DNA of 64,000 nucleotides from the NCBI RefSeq assembly GCF_900299535.1, contig NZ_OMKE01000039.1, forward strand, positions 1-64,000, read 5' to 3'. How positions within the stretch are numbered: the stretch's first letter is position 1; the number at the start of each line of letters is the position of its first letter. The DNA is from Aquimarina aquimarini (lineage in GTDB: Bacteria > Bacteroidota > Bacteroidia > Flavobacteriales > Flavobacteriaceae). The position numbers and the translations under genes are program-made. Shown piece after piece: positions 33,527 to 42,707 of this stretch. A model generated the notes under the pieces. The model had not been told where the DNA came from. It did no database searches and saw nothing but the letters and a program-made list of their open reading frames with translations.

Positions 33527-34631
33527 TTATAAATTTCCTATTGTTATTGTTGGTGGTGGCCCTTCAGGGCTAGCCACCTCTTTAACACTTTGTTTTAGAG
33601 GAATCAAGCACTGCATTGTAGAAGCTAGATCAACACCACTTTGCAAATATGGAGAAGCTATTCCACCAAACGCAAAACCATTGTTTAAACAATTAGGAAT
33701 TGATCACCTGCTTACTAGTAAGCAACATATACCGTATTTTGGGAATAAAAGCTGTTGGGGTAATGATAGATTAGAACAAAAGAATTTTATAAGTGAATTA
33801 CATGGTCATGGATACTTATTAAATAGGTTATTTTTTGAAACACAGATGCAAGATTTGGTTAAAAATAGTGAAGCAACTACATTTTTTGGCTACCGTTTAA
33901 AAAGTGTTAGAAATCAAACTAATAACTTAAAAATTAAAATTCAAAAAAACGATAAGATATTACAGATAGAGGGGGAGTACATTATAGATGCAACAGGAAG
34001 AAAAGCTTCTGTATGTAGTCGTTTGGGGGTTTTAAAAAATAAATTAGATGAGCAGTTTGCGCTGGTTTATAGGATGAAATTATCTAAAGCAATCGAAAAA
34101 CAAATTTTTATAGAAGCAACATCTAATGGTTGGTGGTATGTGGCTCCAACATTGGATAATGAGGTTGTGATGATGTTTTTTACAATAAAAGAACTTTTAC
34201 CTGTAAAGGTTAAAACAGCTATTTTTTTAGAACAAGAATTAGATACAACTATACATTTATCAAAAATAATAAAAGGAATATCTTTTAATGAGAAAGAAAT
34301 ATCAATAATTCCTGCAAATACCAGTTGTTTAGAGAAGCCATATGGAAAAAAATGGATTGCGGTTGGAGATGCAGCTTATTCATATGACCCAATATCATCA
34401 TACGGTATTACTTCTGCTTTGGCTTCTGGGTATTACGCTGGGCATGCTTTGGCAGATTTGTTCTTAGGAAAAGAATACTCACTAGATGTTTATCATTATA
34501 TAGTAGGAAAAGCATTTTCTGAATATGAAAAAAAACTAATAACACATTATGCTATTGAAAAAAGGTGGAAAAATAGCTTGTATTGGAGAAAACGAACAGA
34601 AAAATATCTTTTTTTAGAGAACAAACTATAA
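33474..34631 (+). CDS. lodB: LodB-like FAD-dependent CTQ-maturation protein
   Basis: This 385-aa flavoprotein has an N-terminal FAD-binding IVIVGGGPSGLATSLTLCF (GxGxxG) and the later AVGDAAYSYDPISSYGI (GD motif). It belongs to the group related to tryptophan halogenases and geranylgeranyl reductases that includes LodB, needed to form the quinone in LodA. ATG at 33474 overlaps the lodA 3' end by 53 bp in another frame; GTG at 33513 would overlap by only 14 bp and begin nearer the FAD motif. Overlap indicates tight coupling. There is no Lys/WIWxIP halogenase motif, which argues against a halogenase. Confidence 0.87.
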   Translation: MHLHEKEKEEHLVVERDSYKFPIVIVGGGPSGLATSLTLCFRGIKHCIVEARSTPLCKYGEAIPPNAKPLFKQLGIDHLLTSKQHIPYFGNKSCWGNDRLEQKNFISELHGHGYLLNRLFFETQMQDLVKNSEATTFFGYRLKSVRNQTNNLKIKIQKNDKILQIEGEYIIDATGRKASVCSRLGVLKNKLDEQFALVYRMKLSKAIEKQIFIEATSNGWWYVAPTLDNEVVMMFFTIKELLPVKVKTAIFLEQELDTTIHLSKIIKGISFNEKEISIIPANTSCLEKPYGKKWIAVGDAAYSYDPISSYGITSALASGYYAGHALADLFLGKEYSLDVYHYIVGKAFSEYEKKLITHYAIEKRWKNSLYWRKRTEKYLFLENKL

Positions 34632-34728
34632 TGATATAAGAATATATCAATTTAGCTTTTTCATGATACATCAAATAGATTCTGCCAATTTATTTTAGGT
34701 TGTAAATACAAAAAAAATAGTATCAATA

Positions 34729-34758
34729 TTTATAAGAACATATATTATAGTATTTTTG
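34729..34758 (+). promoter_or_regulatory. Putative promoter of menB
   Basis: TTTA (34729-34732), an 18-bp spacer, and an exact -7 box TATTTTTG (34751-34758), 19 bp before the ATG at 34778. Confidence 0.45.
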
Positions 34759-34777
34759 AAATCACAAAAATTATATC

Positions 34778-35620
34778 ATGAGTTCAATAGACTGGAAAAC
34801 TGTAAAAGAATACGAAGATATCACCTACAAAAAATCAGGAGGTATTGCTCGAATAGCCTTTAATAGGCCAAATGTACGTAATGCTTTTAGACCCAAAACA
34901 ACAAGTGAACTTTATGATGCTTTTTATGATGTACAAGAAGATACATCGATAGGAGTTGTTTTACTTTCTGCAGAAGGGCCATCTACAAAGGATGGTATAT
35001 ATAGTTTTTGTAGTGGAGGAGATCAAAATGCAAGAGGACATCAAGGTTATGTAGGTGATGATGGTAGACATCGATTAAATATTTTAGAAGTTCAAAGGCT
35101 TATAAGATTTATGCCAAAAGTTGTGATTGCTGTAGTACCAGGTTGGGCAGTAGGAGGTGGGCATAGCCTACATGTGGTTTGTGATCTTACATTGGCAAGT
35201 AAAGAACATGCGATATTTAAGCAAACAGATGCAGATGTTACTAGTTTTGATGGTGGATATGGGTCTGCATATTTGGCAAAGATGGTAGGGCAGAAAAAGG
35301 CACGTGAAATTTTCTTTTTAGGAAGAAATTATTCTGCACAAGATGCTTATGAAATGGGAATGGTAAATGCTGTAATTCCTCATGAAGAATTAGAGGATAC
35401 TGCGTATCAATGGGGATTAGAAATTCTAGAAAAATCCCCAACTTCTATAAAAATGTTGAAATTTGCAATGAATCTTACAGATGATGGTATGGTTGGTCAA
35501 CAAGTATTTGCTGGCGAAGCTACTAGATTGGCGTATATGACAGATGAGGCTAAGGAGGGAAGAAATGCTTTTCTAGAAAAAAGAAAACCTGATTTTAAAG
35601 ACATTAAGTGGATGCCATAA
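34778..35620 (+). CDS. menB: 1,4-dihydroxy-2-naphthoyl-CoA synthase
   Basis: This 280-aa crotonase-fold enzyme closes the naphthoate ring of O-succinylbenzoyl-CoA in menaquinone synthesis. Family features include IAFNRPNVRNAFRPKT, FCSGGDQNARG, VPGWAVGGGHSLHVVCDLT (bicarbonate/oxyanion region) and DVTSFDGGYGSAYLAK, the MenB-specific segment. The late Tyr/Lys region matches EGRNAFLEKRKPDF. It is separated from menD by the DUF2853, CvfB, ferritin and lodAB genes and has its own promoter-like sequence. Confidence 0.95.
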   Translation: MSSIDWKTVKEYEDITYKKSGGIARIAFNRPNVRNAFRPKTTSELYDAFYDVQEDTSIGVVLLSAEGPSTKDGIYSFCSGGDQNARGHQGYVGDDGRHRLNILEVQRLIRFMPKVVIAVVPGWAVGGGHSLHVVCDLTLASKEHAIFKQTDADVTSFDGGYGSAYLAKMVGQKKAREIFFLGRNYSAQDAYEMGMVNAVIPHEELEDTAYQWGLEILEKSPTSIKMLKFAMNLTDDGMVGQQVFAGEATRLAYMTDEAKEGRNAFLEKRKPDFKDIKWMP

Positions 35621-35837
35621 CCTTAATATGGTAAATAAATAAGAAAAATAATTACACAAAAGATAGTTATTAAAATAAGCTTTTAAATGGAATAAAAGTA
35701 AGTGGAAATTATATTTTTTGTGTAATTATTATTATATTCAAATCTATAGATTTGAACAAAAAATAACAATTAACAAAACTCTTTTTTGAGCTTTGTTTTT
35801 TAGGATACGTATACAATTTTTATAATTCGCCCCCACA

Positions 35838-36434
35838 ATGAATATTAAAGATGAAGATTTACTGTCTTTGCATTACCAAATAGAAAAAGCTGAAACCAAA
35901 CAGAAGAAGCTTGAAGATTTACTTGTTCTAGAATCCAACAGTCTAAAAGAGAGTAAAAAAGCTATTTGGGTATTAGGTGCATTTTCGTTAGCACTTCTTT
36001 TATTAGTTATTTTTCTTATCATTCGACCTAATCACTCGTTAAAAACTTCTAAGTCAAATACAATTGCTTATAGTGATAGTAGTTTAAGGATTTCTTCTTT
36101 GAAAAAGGAAATAGCGTCGTTAAAACAAGAAAAAAATAATATCAAGGAAATAAAAGATCTCTATTTTTATAGAAGCTTGATCAATAAAGATACGGTATAC
36201 TCTGTGCAGTTTAAAGCTTTTAGTAATAAAAAAATTCCTTCTATATCAGATAAATACACAAACACACTTATTTATAATGATACTTCTTATTTTAAAATGA
36301 GTTTAGGTATTTTTGAAACATTGGCTGAGGCACAAAATTTTAGAAAAACACTAATTAATTCAGGATTTGATAAGCGCATCTTTGTAATTTCTTACAAAGA
36401 TGGCAAACGCTTAAAAATCGAAAATTATCAATAA
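35838..36434 (+). CDS. SPOR-like domain membrane protein
   Basis: This 198-aa protein has a cytosolic N-terminal coiled coil (residues 1-40), one membrane segment (about 44-65, AIWVLGAFSLALLLLVIFLI), an extracytoplasmic coiled coil (ISSLKKEIASLKQEKN), and a C-terminal SPOR-like domain (about 125-198) with YSVQFKAFSNKK and SLGIFETLAEAQNFRKTLIN. SPOR domains bind denuded peptidoglycan at division sites; the match here is moderate. It ends 10 bp from the 3' end of the convergent E1 gene. Confidence 0.65.
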   Translation: MNIKDEDLLSLHYQIEKAETKQKKLEDLLVLESNSLKESKKAIWVLGAFSLALLLLVIFLIIRPNHSLKTSKSNTIAYSDSSLRISSLKKEIASLKQEKNNIKEIKDLYFYRSLINKDTVYSVQFKAFSNKKIPSISDKYTNTLIYNDTSYFKMSLGIFETLAEAQNFRKTLINSGFDKRIFVISYKDGKRLKIENYQ

Positions 36435-36444
36435 TATTTCTTTA

Positions 36445-38859
36445 TTATCTTAATTGAGGGAACTTTGCGGGATCAACCTCATTCATAATTGTGTACACAT
36501 TTTCAAAGATATCTTCTGTAGATGGTTTACTAAAATAATCTCCATCTGTTCCAAAAGCTGGTCTATGTGGTTGCGCACTCAAAGTTTGAGGTTTGCTATC
36601 TAAATGTTTGTATATATTTTGTTCATCAATTAATTTATGTAGAATATACCCTGTGGCACCTCCTGGAACATCTTCATCTATAATCAATAATCGATTGGTT
36701 TTTGCAACACTTTTTACTATGTCATGTGCGAGATCAAAAGGAAGTAATGACTGTACATCAATCACTTCTGCATTGATTCCTACAGATAATAATTCTTTTG
36801 CAGCTTGCTCTACCAATCTAAGTGTAGAACCATAAGATACCAAAGTAATATCGGTTCCTTCTTTAATAGTTTCTACAACTCCTAGAGGTGTTCTAATTTC
36901 TGATAAATTAGAAGGCATTTTTTCTTTAAGTCGATATCCATTAAGGCATTCTACAACTACTGCAGGTTCATCACTATCCATTAATGTATTGTAAAACCCT
37001 GCTGCTTTCATCATATTTCGTGGTACTAAAATGTGAACCCCTCTCAATAAGTGAATTAAGCCTCCCATCTGTGACCCTGAATGCCATATTCCTTCTAATC
37101 TATGGCCTCTTGTTCTTACGATTAAAGGAGCTTTCTGTTTGGCAAAAGTTCTATATCGTAGTGTAGCAAGATCATCACTTAGTCCTTGTATGCAGTATAA
37201 TATATAATCTAGATATTGAATTTCAGCAATTGGTCTGAGTCCACGCATGGCCATACCAATTCCTTGACCCAATATGGTAGCCTCTCTAATTCCTGCATCA
37301 GAAACTCTGATTTCTCCAAATTTTTCTTGTAGACCTTCTAAACCTTGGTTTACATCTCCAATCTTACCACTATCTTCTCCAAAAATAAGAGCCTCAGGAA
37401 TTCTATTAAATAGTTCTTCAAAATTATTTCTTAGAATTAATCTACCATCAACCTCTTGGCTATCGTCATTATATATAGGAGCAACTTCTTTTATGCTGAT
37501 AGCTCCAGAATCACTTTCATTATGTAGGTGATCACTGTATTTTGGTTGAACAGTTGCTATATAATTAGTAACCCATTGCTGTAGGGTGACTTTTTCTGTA
37601 TAGTTTTCCTTAGCAATATATCGTAATGTTTTTCTTGTAGCTTCAAGAATATCTTTTCTAATTGGTTCTTCTTTTGATGCTAAAGTATCTATAAAAGGAG
37701 AGATAAAGTTTTTATTCTCACTTTTAGCTTCAATAGTCCTTAGAATATCTAAAGCTTCTTTTTGTTCTGCTTTAATCTCAGAGATATAAGCATTCCAAGC
37801 TTCAGTTTTTCCTTTTCGTACTTCTTTTTTTGCTGCTTTCTCAAAATCAATAAGCTCTTCTTCTGTAGCAATATTGTGATCAACAATCCATTCTCTAAAT
37901 TTCTTGTTACAATCAAATTCACGCTCCCAATTTAAACGCTCCTCGCTTTTATAACGTTCATGAGAACCAGAAGTTGAGTGCCCTTGTGGTTGCGTTAATT
38001 CTTTTACATGAATAATAACAGGAATATGTTGTTCACGAGCTAATTTATCAGCTTTTTCATAGGTATCGATTAATGCAGGGTAATCCCAACCATTTACTTT
38101 GAATATCTCATAGCCTTCATGATTTTCATCTCGTCTGAATCCTTCTAAAATAAGAGAAATATCTTCTTTGGTTGTTTGATGTTCTGCATGTACAGAAATA
38201 CCATACTCATCATCCCATACACTTACTACCATTGGTACTTGTAAAACACCACCAGCATTTATAGTTTCCCAGAATAAACCTTCACTAGTACTTGCATTTC
38301 CTATAGTTCCCCAAGCAACTTCATCTCCTTTGATTGAGAAATTAGTATAGTCAGCAACACTTTTCTCGTTACGATATACTTTTGATGCTTGTGCTAATCC
38401 TAATAATCGTGGCATTTGCCCTGCAGTAGGGGAGATATCTGAGCTTGAATTTTTTTGCTCAGTTAGCTTTTTCCAAGTCCCATCCTCATTAAGACTATGA
38501 GTAGAAAAATGGCCTCCCATTTGTCTTCCTGCAGCAAATGGCTCTTTATTTATATCTGTATGTGCGTATAGACCAGCAAAGAACTGATTGACATTATATT
38601 TATCAATAGCCATCATAAAGGTTTGATCCCTATAGTATCCAGATCTAAAATCTCCGTTTTTAAAAACCCTAGCCATTGCAAGTTGAGGCAATTCTTTTCC
38701 TCCTCCAAAAATCCCGAATTTGGATTTACCTGTCAATACTTCACGTCTACCCAACATACTACATTCTCTACTCACCAAAGCGATTTTGTAATCTCTGATA
38801 ATTTGATTTCTGTACTCTTCGAATGAAATATTGGATGAAGTAATGGTTTCAGGCTGCAT
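36445..38859 (-). CDS. 2-oxoisovalerate-type dehydrogenase E1, fused alpha-beta subunits
   Basis: This 804-aa protein (ATG at 38859) is thiamine-diphosphate-dependent and decarboxylates branched-chain 2-oxo acids for acyl-CoA and branched fatty acid supply. The E1-alpha half (about 1-370) has RDQTFMMAIDKYNVNQFFAG, then GTIGNASTSEGLFWETINAG and VSVWDDEYGISV, the ThDP/Mg motif. The E1-beta half (about 450-804) has IFGEDSGKIGDVNQGLEG, GIREATILGQGIGMAM and VVVECLNGYRLKEK. Fusion of the two subunits is usual in flavobacteria. The E2 and E3 genes are not in this window. Confident family; substrate by similarity. Confidence 0.9.
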   Translation of the reverse strand: MQPETITSSNISFEEYRNQIIRDYKIALVSRECSMLGRREVLTGKSKFGIFGGGKELPQLAMARVFKNGDFRSGYYRDQTFMMAIDKYNVNQFFAGLYAHTDINKEPFAAGRQMGGHFSTHSLNEDGTWKKLTEQKNSSSDISPTAGQMPRLLGLAQASKVYRNEKSVADYTNFSIKGDEVAWGTIGNASTSEGLFWETINAGGVLQVPMVVSVWDDEYGISVHAEHQTTKEDISLILEGFRRDENHEGYEIFKVNGWDYPALIDTYEKADKLAREQHIPVIIHVKELTQPQGHSTSGSHERYKSEERLNWEREFDCNKKFREWIVDHNIATEEELIDFEKAAKKEVRKGKTEAWNAYISEIKAEQKEALDILRTIEAKSENKNFISPFIDTLASKEEPIRKDILEATRKTLRYIAKENYTEKVTLQQWVTNYIATVQPKYSDHLHNESDSGAISIKEVAPIYNDDSQEVDGRLILRNNFEELFNRIPEALIFGEDSGKIGDVNQGLEGLQEKFGEIRVSDAGIREATILGQGIGMAMRGLRPIAEIQYLDYILYCIQGLSDDLATLRYRTFAKQKAPLIVRTRGHRLEGIWHSGSQMGGLIHLLRGVHILVPRNMMKAAGFYNTLMDSDEPAVVVECLNGYRLKEKMPSNLSEIRTPLGVVETIKEGTDITLVSYGSTLRLVEQAAKELLSVGINAEVIDVQSLLPFDLAHDIVKSVAKTNRLLIIDEDVPGGATGYILHKLIDEQNIYKHLDSKPQTLSAQPHRPAFGTDGDYFSKPSTEDIFENVYTIMNEVDPAKFPQLR

Positions 38860-39056
38860 GTGAACGAATTTTTTATTGGTTTGCAAATTTAGTTAAAATA
38901 CTAGCCATTTGCAAGGAAGAGCTTCTTAAATTTTTTGAACATAATTCAAATAAAACCATATTTCGTTAACAAATCATCGTTTTTGGGTTGATTTTTCGGT
39001 ATTGATTAACAAATGTTCAAAATTTTCACATTTGTTTTTTTTCAATTTCATAATAA

Positions 39057-41885
39057 TTAATACCATTCTCTTGTAAAAAGCCCTATTAATGTCTGTGGAC
39101 TTAATGTAATTATGAATCTAATTTGTTCCTCATAATTAGGTTGTGAGATTTCCCAACCTTTGTTTGAAACAACGGGTAAGAACAGTTCAAAATAATCAGC
39201 TACCAAACTCAATCGTATTCCCGCATCATATACGAATTTAGGAGAGACCCCTTTATTTTTTACAAAACCAACATCACCGTATGCGTATATCCAATTCCAA
39301 ATATTGGTGTTTGCATTTATAGTTGTAATCCATTGATTTGCAAAAGGGTATTTAAGTTTTGACTTAAAACCTCCTTCTGCCAATATAATTTGTTGGCTTA
39401 CTAGACCTTTTTCTTCACTACGGCCAAGGTAGCTGTAGTCAAAGAGATAATCTGTAGGTCTGTCTAGAGCAAAGCTAAAAAAATCACCATCTTTACCTGT
39501 GTCATTAAAGAGGAAAGAACCTGCAAAAAAACGAAGATTTAATTGTCGATTATTAAGAAATAATTTCCTGTAGTTTATAGTAGTTGAAAACTTACTGAAA
39601 TTTTTAGATAATTGATAATCTATAGTATACCCTAGAAAACTAATCAGATTAAAATCAGAATAACTGTATCTTGCATTAAAGACATTATAATCTGGTGTAG
39701 TTACGGGATTTTCTTTGTCTTTATCTCTAAAAACATTAATATTTCTTAATAACAATCGTTGTTTTTCATTTGATCTTAAATCTTTAGGTCTGAAATAAAA
39801 ACTTAAAGAAGAAGAAAGTCTTTTAAATAATAAATCAGGTGCATAACTAAACATACTACCATTTACACCATATCGTATTTGATATAAACCATGCTCTGAT
39901 AGCTGTTTTCTATGAAATATAGCCGCAGATCCCAGTAATTTATTTGATTTAAACCCATATGCAGGAGATATGGAGTATTCAATATTTTTTTTGATAAAAG
40001 ATTTATTGTAAAATTTTGAAGCCAGTGTAAAACCATCGTATACATTAAACTCAAATTCAGGAATAAAAAACACCTGACTGTATCTAGGGTCTTCAATATC
40101 TTGTAAAATCCTAAATTGAATTGGCTTATTAAAAATCCATTTCAAATTCCGGTAATTATTACGTCTGTTTATTTCTGGAATATTCTGATCGTAATCTAAT
40201 ACTAATTTGCTAATATTTTCATTAGCTATTTTTACTTTTTTTGTTCCATTTACTCCAAGTACCCATGTTTTTGAAACTACATCTTTTTTTCTTAGACCAT
40301 ATAATGATATAGGCATATTATTATTGCCATTATTCTTGATAGTTACTTCTATAGAGTCTTTTTCTTTTTTTACAGACTTTATTTTAAAATCAATTTTTTT
40401 ATTAGAAGATATAAAATCTTCAAAAAACCATGTTACATCTTTTGGAGATAAAGAAGTAAGATTCTTTTGGTATTCTTTGGAGCTAGTGTGTTTTAATAAG
40501 TTTTGAGCATAAAAATCTTTAATACTTTGATCTACAATATTATCGTCACCTAAATAATCTTCTAAGTATTTAAACCCAACTCCTGATTTATAAGCATTAG
40601 CAATATTTTTATTGAATTTAACTAGTGCGTCTTGTGGAGCAGATAATGGCTGATCTAGAAATAATCGAGCCATATTTTTATAGCCAAGAAAATATTGATC
40701 ATTAAACTTAAGGTCTGCGATGTGAAACCATCGTATACCAATTACCTTACTGAGTTTACCGATAATTTTCATTTCGGGATAATACTGTTCAGTATATGAC
40801 ATCATTAGATATATATGTATAGCATCTTTTATCCAAGTATCATATCTAGGGTTTATGAGTAGTGTTTTCTCAAGATATTTTTCTGTTATTGTTTTTAGTT
40901 GTTTAATTTCATATTGAAAACCATCAGGAAAAGGCCTTAAGATATCAGGTAATTGGTTTAATCCGTATACGGGATTGTTTTTGTAATCATTTTCTGAAAC
41001 TAATATTTTGTCAAATGGATATGGCCCTAATTTTTTTTGTAAAAATTTTAATATTCTATCGGTTGCCACAGATTTCATTTCAGGGATAAGGTCATCACCA
41101 TCTATATTGCTTATAAGGTCAATATTTCCAGATTTTGAAGTATAAAAAGAAGACGTTTTTTCTAGATATAAATTAACATGATTTCTATTATTGCCTGTAA
41201 GTAGTATTGTTTTGCTAATTTCATCTTCTGATAAAAAGGTGGTTTCTTGCTTTAATTCGCTAGCAACCTCATAAGAAAAAGGTAACGTAAAATTAATTTT
41301 GTAATTAGCTAACGGAGCGTATAAATCATTTAGATTTTTATGACTATAAATATTCCATTTGGCATTGTATACTGCAGGTTGTAGGTACCAATATTTTAAA
41401 CTAAAGTTTCCGTTTTGATGATATCCATAGCGAGTAAATTTCTCACTAGGAATTTTAATTTGATATTTTAAAAGAAGTGTTTCACTCTCTCCTGGGTAAA
41501 TTGGTGAAGTAGGAGTGATCCATAAAATATCTTGTATACCATTATGCCTCCCCCAATGTAATGATTCAAGTTTTGCATTGGTTACCTTTGTAATTATAGT
41601 GGCCCCTCGCTCTTCGTCTTTTGCAAAATAAAACCGTTTTATAAAGTCTTCTGCAAATCTTTTACCTAATGGGGTTGTTTTATCTGAAAAACTATTCGCC
41701 CAATCGTGAAAATATAATTTTGAGAGTGTATCTTTTGATGAGTTTTTATAGGTAATTTCCTGCGTTATTGTTAGTACCTTTTTTTGAATATCTAGAGATG
41801 CATTAATATTTATATCGTGCTGTGCTGACAAGGAGGTCAGCACAAAAAAAATAATTACAAAACTATATATTTTTACAGTATTCAA
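39057..41885 (-). CDS. M1-peptidase-like protein fused to an outer-membrane beta-barrel, zinc site degenerate
   Basis: This 942-aa protein has a signal peptide (MNTVKIYSFVIIFFVLTSLSA). An N-terminal part resembles M1 metallopeptidases (KVLTITQEITYKN, the early beta-domain; PVYGLNQLPDILRPFP near the GAMEN position). The zinc-binding HExxH and the following NEGFA are not present. The equivalent stretch (about residues 332-357) reads ITEKYLEKTLLINPRYDTW then IKDAIHIY, with none of the expected His and Glu ligands. After about residue 620 there is a long run of alternating aromatic and polar residues ending in REWY, typical of an outer-membrane barrel. Likely a barrel with a peptidase-derived, inactive periplasmic part. 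No catalytic activity expected. Confidence 0.75.
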   Translation of the reverse strand: MNTVKIYSFVIIFFVLTSLSAQHDININASLDIQKKVLTITQEITYKNSSKDTLSKLYFHDWANSFSDKTTPLGKRFAEDFIKRFYFAKDEERGATIITKVTNAKLESLHWGRHNGIQDILWITPTSPIYPGESETLLLKYQIKIPSEKFTRYGYHQNGNFSLKYWYLQPAVYNAKWNIYSHKNLNDLYAPLANYKINFTLPFSYEVASELKQETTFLSEDEISKTILLTGNNRNHVNLYLEKTSSFYTSKSGNIDLISNIDGDDLIPEMKSVATDRILKFLQKKLGPYPFDKILVSENDYKNNPVYGLNQLPDILRPFPDGFQYEIKQLKTITEKYLEKTLLINPRYDTWIKDAIHIYLMMSYTEQYYPEMKIIGKLSKVIGIRWFHIADLKFNDQYFLGYKNMARLFLDQPLSAPQDALVKFNKNIANAYKSGVGFKYLEDYLGDDNIVDQSIKDFYAQNLLKHTSSKEYQKNLTSLSPKDVTWFFEDFISSNKKIDFKIKSVKKEKDSIEVTIKNNGNNNMPISLYGLRKKDVVSKTWVLGVNGTKKVKIANENISKLVLDYDQNIPEINRRNNYRNLKWIFNKPIQFRILQDIEDPRYSQVFFIPEFEFNVYDGFTLASKFYNKSFIKKNIEYSISPAYGFKSNKLLGSAAIFHRKQLSEHGLYQIRYGVNGSMFSYAPDLLFKRLSSSLSFYFRPKDLRSNEKQRLLLRNINVFRDKDKENPVTTPDYNVFNARYSYSDFNLISFLGYTIDYQLSKNFSKFSTTINYRKLFLNNRQLNLRFFAGSFLFNDTGKDGDFFSFALDRPTDYLFDYSYLGRSEEKGLVSQQIILAEGGFKSKLKYPFANQWITTINANTNIWNWIYAYGDVGFVKNKGVSPKFVYDAGIRLSLVADYFELFLPVVSNKGWEISQPNYEEQIRFIITLSPQTLIGLFTREWY

Positions 41886-41993
41886 ATTTTATGTTTGATT
41901 AAAGCCTTTTTCAATAGATACAATAATGGGGGGATATGTTACCCTCAGTGTGATTTTTTCAGATATTAATAACTGGTTTTATGGTAAAATATT

Positions 41994-42683
41994 TTAGAAA
42001 TTAGGACTTAAATTGTATTCTCCATAGAATTTATCCAAAATTTGCAATACTTCTTCAGGAGTGTCTACTACATGAATTAAATCCATGTCTTTAGGGCTTA
42101 TATTTCCAAACTTCTCTAATAATGTACTTTTTACCCAATCAATAAGTCCTCCCCAGAACTCTGTACTTACAAGTATTATTGGAAATTTTGCTATTTTCTT
42201 GGTTTGTATTAATGTTATTGCTTCAAATAACTCATCCAAAGTTCCAAATCCTCCTGGCATTACCACAAATCCTTGAGAGTATTTTACAAACATTACTTTA
42301 CGCACAAAGAAATAATCAAAGTCAAGACTTTTATCATTATCAATATAAGGATTATCATGTTGTTCAAAAGGGAGGTCTATATTAAGACCAACAGAGGTTC
42401 CTCCTGCCAGATGCGCTCCTTTATTACCTGCTTCCATAATACCAGGTCCACCGCCAGTAATGACACCATATCCATGATTTACAATTTCTTGAGCAACATC
42501 TACAGCTAGTTGATAGTATTTATCGTCTGTTTTTGTACGAGCTGATCCAAAAATAGATACACAAGGCCCAATTTTACTCATCTTTTCAAACCCGTTGACA
42601 AACTCTCCCATGATTTTGAAGATTGCCCATGAATCGTTTGTTTTTATTTCGTTCCAGCCTTTGTGGTGTTGTTCCTTTCTCAT
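41994..42683 (-). CDS. LOG family protein (TIGR00730-type)
   Basis: This 229-aa Rossmann-fold protein of the LOG group has GGGPGIMEAGNKGAHLAGG and VMPGGFGTLDELFEAITL, the phosphoribohydrolase signature PGGxGTxxE. Members cleave nucleoside 5'-monophosphates to free base and ribose 5-phosphate (cytokinin activation in plants; YgdH-like purine turnover in bacteria). It starts 24 bp after uvrA on the same strand. Exact nucleotide unknown. Confidence 0.9.
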   Translation of the reverse strand: MRKEQHHKGWNEIKTNDSWAIFKIMGEFVNGFEKMSKIGPCVSIFGSARTKTDDKYYQLAVDVAQEIVNHGYGVITGGGPGIMEAGNKGAHLAGGTSVGLNIDLPFEQHDNPYIDNDKSLDFDYFFVRKVMFVKYSQGFVVMPGGFGTLDELFEAITLIQTKKIAKFPIILVSTEFWGGLIDWVKSTLLEKFGNISPKDMDLIHVVDTPEEVLQILDKFYGEYNLSPNF

Positions 42684-42707
42684 AAATTTTGTGTTTGTTG
42701 ATCTATA

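Noticed and set aside
33474..34631. LodB-like flavoprotein as a tryptophan halogenase
   Set aside because: The halogenase motif WxWxIP is missing and the gene overlaps a LodA-type oxidase, so the quinone-maturation role fits better.
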